This document shows positions 18,201 to 26,921 of a stretch of DNA of 64,000 bases, piece after piece (the stretch's first letter is position 1; the number at the start of each line of letters is the position of its first letter). The DNA is from DTU013 sp964490975. GTDB lineage: Bacteria; Bacillota; Clostridia; Acetivibrionales; DTU013. The notes below the pieces were generated by a model. That model ran no database searches. It was not told the origin of the DNA and worked only from the letters and a program-made list of their open reading frames with translations. The stretch is taken from NCBI GenBank assembly GCA_964490975.1, contig CAZBEQ010000011.1, positions 1-64,000 on the forward strand. The letters are read 5' to 3'. The position numbers and the translations under genes were made by a program.

Positions 18201-18863
18201 ATCCTCTCTGAGATGAAGAAATCTGCGTGCTGTTTCAGATTGCTGCTTCAGTGGTTCCAGCTGTGTTTCAAGCTCTGTTATTATATCGTTTATCCTCTCG
18301 AGATTCTGCCTTGTCATTTCAAGCTTTTTCTCGGCTTCCTGCTTTCTTACCTTATACTTCATTATTCCGGAGGCTTCTTCGAATATATGCCTTCTATCTT
18401 CTGAACGTGTGCTCAATATTTCATCGACCCTGCCCTGGCCGATGACTGAATAACCATCTTTGCCAATGCCTGTGTCCAGCAGCAGTTCATTAATATCCTT
18501 TAGCCTGCAGGCGGATTTATTTATCAGGTACTCGCTCTCTCCTGAACGGTAAACCCTTCTTGTGATAGTGACCTCGGCATATTCTATGGGAAGTGAAGAA
18601 TCTGAATTGTCCAAAGTGATTGAAACCTCTGCAAATCCGAGAGGCTTTCTGTGCTCGGTACCGGCAAATATAACGTCTTCCATCTTAGTGCCGCGGAGTG
18701 TTTTTATACTTTGCTCGCCCAGGACCCATCTGATGCCATCTGCAATATTACTCTTTCCGCTGCCGTTAGGTCCGACTACGGATGTTATACCGCCGTTGAA
18801 ATCAAGACAGATTTTATCGGCAAATGATTTGAAGCCTTGCAGATCTAGTCTTTTTAAGTACAA
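15291..18863 (-). CDS. smc: Chromosome segregation protein SMC
   Basis: SMC forms a V-shaped dimer that, with ScpA and ScpB, compacts and segregates the chromosome. The 1190-residue protein has Walker A GPNGSGKS with its lysine at residue 37, two long coiled coils around a hinge near residues 510-660, and the C-terminal LLSGGERAFTA signature and Walker B FCILDEIEAALDEAN. The open frame runs to an ATG at 18884, but TTG at 18863, preceded by GGGGGG and starting MYLKRLDLQGFKSFADK, gives the family N-terminus and places the Walker lysine where it is in B. subtilis SMC. The gene is translationally linked to ftsY. Confidence 0.97.
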   Translation of the reverse strand: MYLKRLDLQGFKSFADKICLDFNGGITSVVGPNGSGKSNIADGIRWVLGEQSIKTLRGTKMEDVIFAGTEHRKPLGFAEVSITLDNSDSSLPIEYAEVTITRRVYRSGESEYLINKSACRLKDINELLLDTGIGKDGYSVIGQGRVDEILSTRSEDRRHIFEEASGIMKYKVRKQEAEKKLEMTRQNLERINDIITELETQLEPLKQQSETARRFLHLREDLKVLEVNVYLDSMEKFRERLKLLDEQYKTVKDQMEAENRKLDEITGSNKDKTDLLKSMDERLEAVRQQFYEMEGNLERCNSEIKVNNEKIGNLQQNIERLDAEKAELEEKIKELDKEEAGKQNKLKYLEKQLGDYSNKLSEYERQMEELLKTLSEDERNIELMKSGIMDKMDIQSDKKLQINNVKSHIENIQKRKRSIDSEVYQNLIENDREKMKKEDLTESVRHADEQIKKQKAKQKELLEERTESDKILEESRTKQSKNRSDIQFKASRAKTLKEMEQNLEGYNRSVREVLQACHESPEFGKGIHGALAQLIEVDKKYETAIEITLGSALQNIVTQYEEDAKKAIEFLKKNKLGRATFLPISSVTGRSFDNATLVKITQCEGFCGIASELVKYDPQYSGIIGNLLGKVVVTDHLDNGIKMARKFGYSFKIVTLEGDQLNTGGSMSGGSLENRGTGILSRSREITELDAELKTLKDSEAALEKDIKLLVDDIGQIDSEISSISVDIKNNELVKIRDESHLAQIDENMKKLSARIEMLKQEKEQLERQTNDINIEIVKYESELSQIELDISEAKKTVAEYQEKHKEDQTVRDALHADITDFKISVNSIMESIAGVKEHSERLNSEKESITKNISKKDFEKSRCSIDIGKLEEQNSGLNEIIRKHNEEKSGKIFEMDRLTEERKLLEEDLYDTVNKINDANKTILLLQEEFSRVEVKKAKLDTEMEALQDRIWNEYELTYSTALELKKDVGSLTAAQKRINELRNSIKELEPVNVASIEEYVKTKERYEFMNSQRNDMEQAREKLLRVIYEMTSIMKKQFLEQFKLINENFNIVFRELFNGGRASLVLVDQENVLESGIDIEAQPPGKKLQNMMLLSGGERAFTAIALLFAILRLKPTPFCILDEIEAALDEANVYRFIEYIKNYSSNTQFIMVTHRKGTMEGSDTLYGVTMQEHGVSKIVSMKMGEKVG

Positions 18864-18896
18864 ATGGACCCCCCCGTATGTCAATAGTGCATTCTA

Positions 18897-18924
18897 ATTT
18901 TAACATAAATCATGACTTATTCAA
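18897..18924 (-). promoter_or_regulatory. Probable smc-ftsY promoter
   Basis: On the minus strand TTGAAT (18919-18924) and TAAAAT (18897-18902) are 16 bases apart in the 99-base gap before smc. The spacing is one base short of ideal. Confidence 0.4.
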
Positions 18925-18962
18925 CAATATTTAACTTACATATGCCAGCTACAGCTACAGCT

Positions 18963-20015
18963 TCAGCTTTGAGCCGGATAGGACGTACAGGATACAGCTG
19001 TACAAAATATTTCCCTGGAAAGCTCCGCCGAGGACAGTATCTTGATATTGCTGAATCCGTACTTGTTTTTCAGGTAATGGATATTTGACTTTCTTTGACC
19101 TGTTACGTGGGATATATTAAAAATGCCGGTATGTATTATGATTTCTTTTGCTTTTTGCAATCCTTCAAATATAATGATTTTTTCTATTCTCATGAGGGCC
19201 AGTCTGGATTCGACTAATTGCCTGAATGCAGAATGTATTGGTCCCGCAACGACATCGGAATCATTGCCTTCATTAATGTTGTCGGTGGGCTGAAGGCCTA
19301 TCCTTATCACATTTATTCCTTTATCCTCATACAGCTTGAGCAGCTCTGCACAGATATCTACTGCTTCATCCAGGCTTTGCGGTTTGTAGCGTCCGCTTTC
19401 CATAAGACGTTCCAGACCGGTTCCCTTGATTACAAGTACCGGATAGATCCTAACAATTTCAGGTGAAATTGAAATTACCTTTTTTGCTGTATCTATGCAC
19501 TTTTCCCTTGTATCGCAGGGTAAACCGGTCATTGTCTGGATCCCCAGTCTAAAGCCCATACTCTTTATCAGTTCCGATGATTTGTATACTACGTTTGCAT
19601 CATGTCCGCGACAGCTTGCCTTGAGTACGTCGTCATCCAGGCTCTGAACACCAAGTTCAATTGTTCTGACACCATATCTTTTAAGCATCATCAAAATTTC
19701 TTCATCGATGCAGTCCGGTCTTGTAGATAACCTTATTTCTGCCACCTTGCCGATGGATACATATTTATAAGCCTGCTGCAGAAAGCTCTCCTGAACATCC
19801 TTTGGAATAGCTGTAAAGCTGCCTCCGTAGAATGCGATCTCTACAAACGAGCTCTGCTTTATAGTGCTCAAATGCTCTTCAATGATTTCAGGTATTTTTT
19901 CAGTGGTCATTTCCTCAAGCTGTCCGCTTATTTTCTTTTGATTACAGAAAATACAGTCATTCGGGCATCCTTTATGAGGAACAAAAATTGGAATAATAAC
20001 ATGTTTAGCGCTCAT
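18963..20015 (-). CDS. Elp3-like radical SAM protein without acetyltransferase domain
   Basis: The 350-residue protein has the iron-sulfur motif GCPNDCIFC with cysteines at 17, 21 and 24 (CX3CX2C), so it should reduce S-adenosylmethionine to a radical. The rest resembles the radical SAM half of Elp3 (YGGSFTAIP, STRPDCID, RTIELGVQSLDD, TGLPCDT), but the C-terminal GNAT domain of true Elp3 is absent. Its ATG overlaps the rnc stop by 4 bases (ATGA), so the two are co-translated; the rnc neighbourhood hints at RNA modification. The exact reaction is unknown. Confidence 0.85.
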   Translation of the reverse strand: MSAKHVIIPIFVPHKGCPNDCIFCNQKKISGQLEEMTTEKIPEIIEEHLSTIKQSSFVEIAFYGGSFTAIPKDVQESFLQQAYKYVSIGKVAEIRLSTRPDCIDEEILMMLKRYGVRTIELGVQSLDDDVLKASCRGHDANVVYKSSELIKSMGFRLGIQTMTGLPCDTREKCIDTAKKVISISPEIVRIYPVLVIKGTGLERLMESGRYKPQSLDEAVDICAELLKLYEDKGINVIRIGLQPTDNINEGNDSDVVAGPIHSAFRQLVESRLALMRIEKIIIFEGLQKAKEIIIHTGIFNISHVTGQRKSNIHYLKNKYGFSNIKILSSAELSREIFCTAVSCTSYPAQS

Positions 20016-20728
20016 TTGTTCACCAACTCCAATGCCGCCTTTGCAGCATTTTGTTCTGCTTCCTTTTTCGTTCGCCCCTCACCTGTTCCATAAGATTTAT
20101 TTCCGACTAAAAGCTGGGCAACGAATATTTTGTCATGGTCGGGGCCTTTTTCATCAAGTATTTTGTAAGTTATATGCTGATCACTCTGCTTTTGGATCAT
20201 TTCTTGAAAATGTGTTTTGTAATCCTTAAATACTTCTTTGTTATTGATGTTGCGGTAAATCTCCTCCATTGACCTCAGGATGAAGCTACCGGCGTTTTCT
20301 ATGCCGCCATCCAGGTAGATAGCACCAATCAGCGCTTCAAAAGCATCTGAAAGTATCGATGTCCGTTTTCTGCCGCCTGTGTTTTCTTCCCCCCTGCCAA
20401 GATACAAATACTCGCCAAGGCTTATTTTATCCGCACATTTCATTAAAGAAGACTCACAGACTATTGCTGCTCTTGTTTTTGTCAATTCGCCCTCGGGAAG
20501 CTCGGGGTGCTTTTTGTATATATAATCACTAGTGATTATATTGAGTACAGAATCGCCTAGAAACTCAAGCCTTTCATTGCTTGTTAAGCCTTCGGCCCTT
20601 CTTTCATTGGCATATGAGCTATGTGTAAGTGCCAGCTGCAAATTACCTTTATCTTTAAAATGGTATCCGATAACATCTTCAAGTTCCTTTAGCCTGCTTA
20701 TAACTTCAGGTTTCAATTCTCTACCCAT
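20012..20728 (-). CDS. rnc: Ribonuclease III
   Basis: RNase III cuts double-stranded RNA during rRNA and mRNA processing. The 238-residue protein has the catalytic signature NERLEFLGDSVL (51-62), the second acidic site DAFEALIGAIYLDGG, and a C-terminal double-stranded RNA-binding domain (GTGEGRTKKEAEQNAAKAAL). AAGGAG eight bases before the ATG at 20728 fixes the start; the upstream frame to 20773 has no such support. It overlaps the radical SAM gene by 4 bases. Confidence 0.97.
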   Translation of the reverse strand: MGRELKPEVISRLKELEDVIGYHFKDKGNLQLALTHSSYANERRAEGLTSNERLEFLGDSVLNIITSDYIYKKHPELPEGELTKTRAAIVCESSLMKCADKISLGEYLYLGRGEENTGGRKRTSILSDAFEALIGAIYLDGGIENAGSFILRSMEEIYRNINNKEVFKDYKTHFQEMIQKQSDQHITYKILDEKGPDHDKIFVAQLLVGNKSYGTGEGRTKKEAEQNAAKAALELVNK

Positions 20729-20842
20729 TTTTTGCTCCTTATTGCACAGCGAAAAACTTAAAGGCAGGAACAATATCCCCGCCTTTAATAGATTCTACCT
20801 CATTTTTTATTATCATGCAAATATCAAATATTTATGTCCGGC

Positions 20843-22081
20843 TTATTCGCTATATTTTTTCAATACCAATGCTGCATTGTGACCTCCGAAGCCAAGAGCA
20901 TTTGATAATGCGTATTTTATATCAGCCGGCCTGCTTTTATTTGGGACATAATCAAGGTCACATTCCGGATCAGGGTTTATATGGTTTATTGTAGGAGGAA
21001 TAATTCCATCCCTGAGCGCCATAGCTGTAATAATAGCTTCAACTGCTCCGGCTGCTCCGAGCAAATGACCTGTCATAGATTTTGTAGAGCTTACGGCCAG
21101 CTTTTGTACATAATCGCCGAATACGCTTTTGATAACCTTGGTTTCACCCACATCATTCAATGGCGTCGATGTTCCGTGAGCATTAACGTATCCGATATCT
21201 TCAGGCTTAATACCTGCATCTTGTATTGCATTCATCATTGATCTGATCCCTCCGATACCATTTGGTGAAGGGGCTGTGATATGATAAGCATCACATGTGC
21301 AGCCATAGCCGACGATCTCTCCGAGAATTAATGCTCCTCTGTTCCTGGCATGCTCGTATTCTTCGAGTACCAGTATACCTGAGCCTTCGCCCATTATGAA
21401 GCCGTCGCGGTCCTTGTCAAATGGCCTGCAGGCTGTTACGGGATCAGGATTCGTAGAAAGTGCTTTGTTTGAGCAGAAGCCTGCAAGGGCCAATTCTGTG
21501 ATAGCTGCTTCTGCCCCGCCTGTTACCATTATATCGACATCCCCGCGTTGGATAACTCTAAAGGCGTCACCTATTGCATTGTTGCTTGATGCACAGGCGG
21601 TAACGACACATTCATTGAAGCCCTGCAGGTTGTATTCTATCGCTATTCTTCCGGCTGCCATATTTGCGATCATAGATGTTATAAAGAACGGGCTGACTCT
21701 TCCGGGACCTTTTACTGAAAGTGTCTGATGCTGATCCTCAAGAGTCTTGATACCGCCTACTCCTGAACCTATGATACAACCTGCCCTGAAGCTGTCCTCT
21801 TTTTCCATATCCAGTCCTGACATTTCTATTGCCATTTTCGCTGCAGCTAGAGCATACTGTGTAAAAACATCCATTCGTTTGGCTTCTTTTTTATCGATAT
21901 AGTCAGTTGGCTCAAAATTCTTGATCTCCGAAGCTACCTTAGCATCATAATTTGTTGTATCGAACTTTGTTATGAGGCTGATCCCGTTTTTTCCTTCACA
22001 TATCGAATTCCAGAAGTTTTCAAGGCCTAAGCCTAAAGAATGTACTACTCCCATACCTGTTATTACTACTCGCTTTTTCAT
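20843..22081 (-). CDS. fabF: 3-oxoacyl-ACP synthase II (FabF)
   Basis: FabF elongates acyl-ACP with malonyl-ACP in the cytosol. The 412-residue protein has the catalytic Cys163 in TACASSNNAIG and the two histidines in NAHGTSTPLND and GHLLGAAGAVEA. AGGAGG six bases before the ATG at 22081 sets the start; the open frame includes an upstream TTG. It follows acpP, but a strong terminator lies between them, so it depends on readthrough or on a promoter I cannot identify in the 101 bases ahead of it. Confidence 0.97.
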   Translation of the reverse strand: MKKRVVITGMGVVHSLGLGLENFWNSICEGKNGISLITKFDTTNYDAKVASEIKNFEPTDYIDKKEAKRMDVFTQYALAAAKMAIEMSGLDMEKEDSFRAGCIIGSGVGGIKTLEDQHQTLSVKGPGRVSPFFITSMIANMAAGRIAIEYNLQGFNECVVTACASSNNAIGDAFRVIQRGDVDIMVTGGAEAAITELALAGFCSNKALSTNPDPVTACRPFDKDRDGFIMGEGSGILVLEEYEHARNRGALILGEIVGYGCTCDAYHITAPSPNGIGGIRSMMNAIQDAGIKPEDIGYVNAHGTSTPLNDVGETKVIKSVFGDYVQKLAVSSTKSMTGHLLGAAGAVEAIITAMALRDGIIPPTINHINPDPECDLDYVPNKSRPADIKYALSNALGFGGHNAALVLKKYSE

Positions 22082-22182
22082 CAAAATCCTCCTAGCGGAT
22101 AACTTTACAGATTTAAGATTAATATGAGTTATTTAAATGATATAGTATTATCATTATTGTTAATAAGAAAGCTGATCGATAT

Positions 22183-22214
22183 AAAAAAAAGTCCCAATTC
22201 AGGGACTTTTTTTT
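22183..22214 (-). terminator. Strong terminator overlapping the acpP stop codon
   Basis: Complementary 13-base arms (22183-22195 and 22202-22214) consist of a GTCCC/GGGAC core flanked by A8/T8, with a 6-base loop. The minus-strand transcript ends in eight or more U. It probably gives acpP its own abundant mRNA end and lowers transcription into fabF. Confidence 0.85.
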
Positions 22215-22440
22215 ATGTGTTATTTTTAATGTAGTCTACGGCATCTCCCACCGAAGCTATCTTTTCAGCTTCATTATCCGGAATCTCAATATCAAATTCC
22301 TCTTCGAGAGCCATTATCAATTCAACGATATCAAGTGAATCTGCACCCAAATCGTCTATGAAGGATGATTCCATAGTAACTTCATCTTCTTCAACACCTA
22401 ATTGCTCGACAATAATTTTCTTTACCTTTTCGAAAACCAT
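22213..22440 (-). CDS. acpP: Acyl carrier protein
   Basis: The 75-residue acidic protein carries growing acyl chains on phosphopantetheine attached to Ser35 in DLGADSLD. The open frame begins upstream (MGGGEC), but that stretch is the ribosome binding site GGGAGGAGGTGA; the ATG at 22440 gives MVFEKVKKIIVEQLG, the usual N-terminus. It is the last gene of the fapR-plsX-fabH-fabD-fabG-acpP operon and is followed by a strong terminator. Confidence 0.97.
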   Translation of the reverse strand: MVFEKVKKIIVEQLGVEEDEVTMESSFIDDLGADSLDIVELIMALEEEFDIEIPDNEAEKIASVGDAVDYIKNNT

Positions 22441-22531
22441 ACATTCACCTCCTCCCAAAGAGGGTAATTATATATAATAATTCCCAGTAAATGTTATGCC
22501 TGCTTTGGCCAACTTTTACATAAAGATATTA

Positions 22532-23275
22532 TTACATAACAAGTCCGCCGTCAATATCTATTACCTGTCCTGTTACGTACGCAGAATCATCTGAAGCGAG
22601 AAATGCTACAACATTAGCCACATCTTCCGGTGTCCCGAACCGTCCGAGCGGAATGTTCTCAAGATACTTTTCCCTAACTTCCTCAGGCAATACATTAGTC
22701 ATATTGCTTTCAATGATTCCAGGTGTCACAGCATTACAGGTAATTCCTCTTGAAGCAAATTCTTTTGCGGTTGTTTTGGTCAATCCTATCAATCCGGCTT
22801 TTGAAGCGGAATAATTAGCCTGCCCATGATTGCCGTACCTTCCGGCTACTGATGAAATATTAACGATTCTTCCGTACTTTTGTTTCATCATCTGCTTCGC
22901 TGCAAGCTTTGTGCATAAGAATGCGCCCTTTAGATTAATGTCCAGAACGATATCCCAGTCGTCTTCGGACATCATGGCAAAAGGTTTATCTTTCGTTATT
23001 CCTGCATTGTTTACAAGTATATCAAGACTCCCAAAGGCTTCTACTGCTACCTTTACCATAGCCTTAACGTCATCCTGATTTCTTACGTCGCCTTTAGTGA
23101 CGGCATAATTATAACCGGCTTTTTTGAACTCTGCGGCTGTCTCATCAATAAATTCCGACCCTGGTGTGCCATTCAAAACCACATTGGCACCCAATGAAGC
23201 AAGCTTCAAAGCTATAGCTTTACCGATGCCCCTTGCGGATCCGGTTATTACAGCGGTTTTCCCACTAAAAAGCAT
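22532..23275 (-). CDS. fabG: 3-oxoacyl-ACP reductase (FabG)
   Basis: FabG is the NADPH-dependent short-chain dehydrogenase that reduces 3-oxoacyl-ACP. The 247-residue protein has the TGSARGIGKA nucleotide motif (11-20), the NNAG motif, and the catalytic Ser and YSASKAG tyrosine-lysine pair. GGAGGAA precedes the ATG. Its place between fabD and acpP supports FabG rather than another short-chain dehydrogenase. Confidence 0.96.
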   Translation of the reverse strand: MLFSGKTAVITGSARGIGKAIALKLASLGANVVLNGTPGSEFIDETAAEFKKAGYNYAVTKGDVRNQDDVKAMVKVAVEAFGSLDILVNNAGITKDKPFAMMSEDDWDIVLDINLKGAFLCTKLAAKQMMKQKYGRIVNISSVAGRYGNHGQANYSASKAGLIGLTKTTAKEFASRGITCNAVTPGIIESNMTNVLPEEVREKYLENIPLGRFGTPEDVANVVAFLASDDSAYVTGQVIDIDGGLVM

Positions 23276-23295
23276 TGTCCCGGCTTCCTCCTATC

Positions 23296-24231
23296 CTATG
23301 CTCCTATTTCCCCCAGAACCTTTTCCAATGACTCAATATCCTCTATATTAAAGCTTCTGGCTTCTTTATTGATTTTTTTCATAAATCCGCTCAGAACCTT
23401 TCCGGGGCCAATTTCAATAAATGTATCAACTCCATGCTCAAGCATTAGTTTGATGGTATCCTCCCACAGAACGGGGCTGCTGACCTGTCTGACAAGCGTA
23501 TCCTTGATATCAGATGGTGACTTGATTATTTCAGCTGTCACATTAGCTACAAGTGGTGTTATAAAATCTGAAAACACGACATTTTCAAGCTCAGAAAGCA
23601 GTCTCTCACCTGCCGGCCTTAGCATTCTGCAATGGAACGGCGCGCTGACAGCGAGTAATACTGCTCTTTTAGCGCCCTTACTGCTGCATAATTCTATTGC
23701 TTTTTCCACAGCCTTCGTTTCACCAGCTATTGATATCTGTCCCGGACAATTGAAATTAGCGGGTTCAACAATACCATAAGCAGAGGCTTCCTTGCAGCAT
23801 TCCAACACAACCTCTCTTCCAAGGCCGAGAATTGCAGCCATTTTACCCATACCAAGAGGAACTGCTTCCTGCATGTATTTGCCTCTTTTTTTAACAAGGG
23901 CTACAGCTGTTTTAAAGTCGACAGTCCCTGAAGCGACATGAGCTGAGTATTCACCAAGACTCAAACCAGCGGTAAAATCAGGTTTGATTTCATTTTCCAG
24001 CAATGGCTGAAGACATGCGATACTTGCGGTAACTATCGCAGGTTGTGTGTTCTCAGTTATCTTAAGCGTTTCCTCATCGCCTTCGAATATCATTTGTTTC
24101 ATATCCAAGCCAAGCGCTTCCGAGGCTTGATCGAATATATCAGATGCAGACTGGTACATTGAGGCTATTTCTTTCCCCATACCAATATATTGCGCTCCCT
24201 GACCCGGGAAAATAAATGCGGTCTTACCCAT
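23296..24231 (-). CDS. fabD: Malonyl-CoA:ACP transacylase (FabD)
   Basis: FabD moves malonyl from CoA to ACP. The 311-residue protein begins MGKTAFIFPGQGAQYIGMGK and has the catalytic Ser91 in GLSLGEYSA; the residue before the serine is Leu rather than the His of the common GHSLGE motif. The frame is open to 24273 inside fabH, but GGGGGG after the fabH stop spaces well for the ATG at 24231, leaving an 8-base gap. Confidence 0.96.
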   Translation of the reverse strand: MGKTAFIFPGQGAQYIGMGKEIASMYQSASDIFDQASEALGLDMKQMIFEGDEETLKITENTQPAIVTASIACLQPLLENEIKPDFTAGLSLGEYSAHVASGTVDFKTAVALVKKRGKYMQEAVPLGMGKMAAILGLGREVVLECCKEASAYGIVEPANFNCPGQISIAGETKAVEKAIELCSSKGAKRAVLLAVSAPFHCRMLRPAGERLLSELENVVFSDFITPLVANVTAEIIKSPSDIKDTLVRQVSSPVLWEDTIKLMLEHGVDTFIEIGPGKVLSGFMKKINKEARSFNIEDIESLEKVLGEIGA

Positions 24232-24239
24232 AAGCCCCC

Positions 24240-25250
24240 CTATTTGCTCCATCTGACAAGTGCCGATCCCCATGTCAGTCCTCCGCCGAAACCGACAAGC
24301 ACCAGATTGTCACCTTTATTCAAACATTTTTTCTTATATGCGTCATCCATAGCAACTGGAATTGATGCGGACGAAATGTTACCATACTTTTTTATTGTGG
24401 TATAGACCTTCTCAATAGCAACGCCGAGTCTTTTTACGGCGCTCTCTATAATTCTGCAATTAGCCTGATGTGGTATGATATATTTTATGTCGTCGAGACT
24501 CAAATCTGTATTTTCCATAACCTTTTCTGTAGCATACGGCATAATCTTCACAGCAAACTTGAATATTTCCTGGCCATCCTGCCATAAAGCAATTTTATTT
24601 TTATATTCCTTGCGGCTTTCCTTGTCTTCATCGGATATATATAAGCATGGGATAGTAATACATTGTCCCATCCCACCATTGGCGCCTATATGCGTGGACA
24701 ATATACCGTAGCCTTCTTCAACTGCTCCAAGTACGACAGCTCCTGCACCGTCCCCAAAAAGGACACAGTTCTTTCTGTCATCCCAGTCAATAGCTCTGGT
24801 CATTCCTTCACTGCTGACCAGTAAAATGTTTTTGTAATAGCCTGTCTCTATGAATTGTTTAGCGACTGTCATTCCATAAATGAAGCCTGAGCAGGCCGCC
24901 ACAAGATCGAATGCGGCGGCGTTTTCAGCACCAGTTTCTTTTTGTATTATACACGATGTAGATGGTGTCAGGTAATCAGGAGTAGAAGTGGTTAACAGTA
25001 TAAGATCAATATTCTCAGGAAGCAGGCCTGAATCATTTATAGCCTGCCTGGCTGCTTTCACAGCCAGTGAATATGTCGGAGTATTGTCTTCTAAAATCCT
25101 TCTTTCAGAAATGCCTGTTCTTTTTATTATCCATTCATCTGAAGTTTCTACTAATTTTTCAAGATCTGCATTAGTCAAAATCTTTTCTGGGACGCAGCTT
25201 CCTATACCTAAAATGCCAACGCTTACGTTCCCGTTTTGGTTTTTCGCCAT
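24240..25250 (-). CDS. fabH: 3-oxoacyl-ACP synthase III (FabH)
   Basis: FabH starts fatty-acid synthesis by condensing acyl-CoA with malonyl-ACP. The 336-residue protein has Cys120 in LVAACSGF, the PHQAN histidine and the GNISSASIP asparagine. The start at 25250 (MAKNQNGNVSVGILGIG) is fixed by GGAGGTTA; a longer frame to 25277 lacks one. The first 80 bases overlap the 3' end of plsX in another frame, an unusually long overlap. Confidence 0.96.
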   Translation of the reverse strand: MAKNQNGNVSVGILGIGSCVPEKILTNADLEKLVETSDEWIIKRTGISERRILEDNTPTYSLAVKAARQAINDSGLLPENIDLILLTTSTPDYLTPSTSCIIQKETGAENAAAFDLVAACSGFIYGMTVAKQFIETGYYKNILLVSSEGMTRAIDWDDRKNCVLFGDGAGAVVLGAVEEGYGILSTHIGANGGMGQCITIPCLYISDEDKESRKEYKNKIALWQDGQEIFKFAVKIMPYATEKVMENTDLSLDDIKYIIPHQANCRIIESAVKRLGVAIEKVYTTIKKYGNISSASIPVAMDDAYKKKCLNKGDNLVLVGFGGGLTWGSALVRWSK

Positions 25251-26253
25251 CGTTGGTAACCTCCATATTTTCAACACTAGACTTTATTTCTTCAAAAACC
25301 TTACTATTTGCAAGATTGTAAGACTTTAATATAACATTCCTTATTGTCTTGTCATTTGAATTTCCGTGGCTTTTTATAACTATGCCATTTACACCAAGTA
25401 TCGGAGCGCCTCCGTCCTCAGAAGGATCCATCATCTTTTTGAATGCTTTCATGTCCTTCATAACAAAAAGTGTCGATATCTTGGAAAATATATTTCTTTT
25501 AAACATACCCTTAAGGATTCCGGAGAAGAACGATCCTGTTCCTTCCAAAAACTTAAGCATTACATTGCCAACATACCCATCAGACACTGCTACATCGACA
25601 TTTCCTAAAGGGATATCCTTACCTTCGATATTGCCGATAAAATTTAAATCTGTTGACTTAAGCAGTGTATATGCCTGTTTTAAAATCTCTGTCCCTTTTT
25701 TAGCCTCGGTTCCCATATTCACAAGGCCTATCCTCGGATTATCCTTTTTATAAAGTCCCTTCATATATGCGGATCCAAATATACCAAACTGTACGTAGTT
25801 AACAGGCTTACAAATCGTATTGAGTCCAGCATCGATAAGGAGACACTTCCCGGATTTTGTAGGGATCACAGCTCCTAAAGCCGGTCTGTCAACGCCCTTT
25901 AGCCTTCCAAGGATGAAAAGTGCTCCTGTGAGAAGTGCTCCCGTGCTGCCGGCAGATAAAAACACATCACCTTTTTTCTCCTTTAGCATATTAAAGCCAA
26001 CAACCATAGATGAGTTCTTTTTGCTTTTAATAGCTCTTGTAGGTACATCATCGTTGGTTATAACTTCCTTTGCATGTATAACTTCAAGCCGTGGACTCTT
26101 AAAGTTACGTGAATCAAGTATCCTCTCTATCTGTTCTCTGTCGCCGATCAAAGATATATCAAATCCATCCTGGAGCTTCAATGCATCAATACTGCCGTTA
26201 ACTATAGCGTCGGGAGCGTAATCTCCTCCCATAGCATCCACTAATATCCTCAA
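25171..26253 (-). CDS. plsX: Phosphate acyltransferase PlsX with basic C-terminal tail
   Basis: PlsX converts acyl-ACP to acyl-phosphate, the acyl donor for PlsY in phospholipid synthesis. The 360-residue protein starts (M)RILVDAMGGDYAPDAIV and is colinear with the family to about residue 330. The last 30 residues are very basic (KPKRERKRWHFRYRKLRPRK) and come from the stretch that also encodes the fabH N-terminus. The start is TTG at 26253 with GGGGTGA upstream. The tail could help membrane association or could simply be the cost of a lost stop codon. Confidence 0.95.
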   Translation of the reverse strand: MRILVDAMGGDYAPDAIVNGSIDALKLQDGFDISLIGDREQIERILDSRNFKSPRLEVIHAKEVITNDDVPTRAIKSKKNSSMVVGFNMLKEKKGDVFLSAGSTGALLTGALFILGRLKGVDRPALGAVIPTKSGKCLLIDAGLNTICKPVNYVQFGIFGSAYMKGLYKKDNPRIGLVNMGTEAKKGTEILKQAYTLLKSTDLNFIGNIEGKDIPLGNVDVAVSDGYVGNVMLKFLEGTGSFFSGILKGMFKRNIFSKISTLFVMKDMKAFKKMMDPSEDGGAPILGVNGIVIKSHGNSNDKTIRNVILKSYNLANSKVFEEIKSSVENMEVTNDGEKPKRERKRWHFRYRKLRPRKDFD

Positions 26254-26311
26254 AATGTTTCACCCCGTATTTTACTGTTGTTAGTAAATATATCACTACA
26301 CATATAAAATA

Positions 26312-26887
26312 CTATTTTCCTTGCTGCTTTTCAAGGGAAACAAGTATGAATTTACCCCTAAACATTTCCGTTTGTTTCTCGAATATCTTGACCCAAACAA
26401 TATACTTGCTGCCTCTGATTTGCTTGACCTCTGCTTTAGCTATCAGCTTACAGCCTGAATATACAGGGACCTTGTACTTTATATTAGCCACTCCAACCAG
26501 CGCTACATGCGCATCAATTACAGCAATTGCAAGAGATTCTGCCAATGAGTAAATAAAGTGACCTCTAATGATCTTTGTTTTTTCAAAAGCCATCGTATCA
26601 TCAGTTTCCAAAATAGATACACCGTACTTCCCAAGTGTTATATCTATAAGTTCACCTACGATTTCTCCTCCTTGCAGTGATTTGACCTTGCTGTAGTTAT
26701 TTGCAGCAACGTTCTTTATTCTTTCTCTCAGTTCGGGGATGCCCATCTCCAGTCTGTCAAGCCTTATTGTCGGTATACTGACATTAAACAACTCCGATAA
26801 TTCTTCATCAGTCAGGAATGGGTCACTCTTGATCTTATCCAGTAATATCTGCTGCCTTTCTTTTTTAAACAAGGATGACCGGCTCAT
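26312..26887 (-). CDS. fapR: Fatty-acid biosynthesis repressor FapR
   Basis: FapR represses the fab genes and is released by malonyl-CoA. The 191-residue protein has a DeoR-like helix-turn-helix (LTDEELSELFNVSIPTIRLDRLEMGIPELRERIK, about 25-58) and a hot-dog ligand domain (about 75-190, FIYSLAESLAIAVIDA). It is the first gene of the fapR-plsX-fabH-fabD-fabG-acpP operon, the classical arrangement, and a candidate operator overlaps the start of its transcript. The ribosome binding site (GGGAAG) is weak and distant. Confidence 0.95.
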   Translation of the reverse strand: MSRSSLFKKERQQILLDKIKSDPFLTDEELSELFNVSIPTIRLDRLEMGIPELRERIKNVAANNYSKVKSLQGGEIVGELIDITLGKYGVSILETDDTMAFEKTKIIRGHFIYSLAESLAIAVIDAHVALVGVANIKYKVPVYSGCKLIAKAEVKQIRGSKYIVWVKIFEKQTEMFRGKFILVSLEKQQGK

Positions 26888-26921
26888 TCAGCAACACTTC
26901 CCATTTCTTCTCAAATAAATA

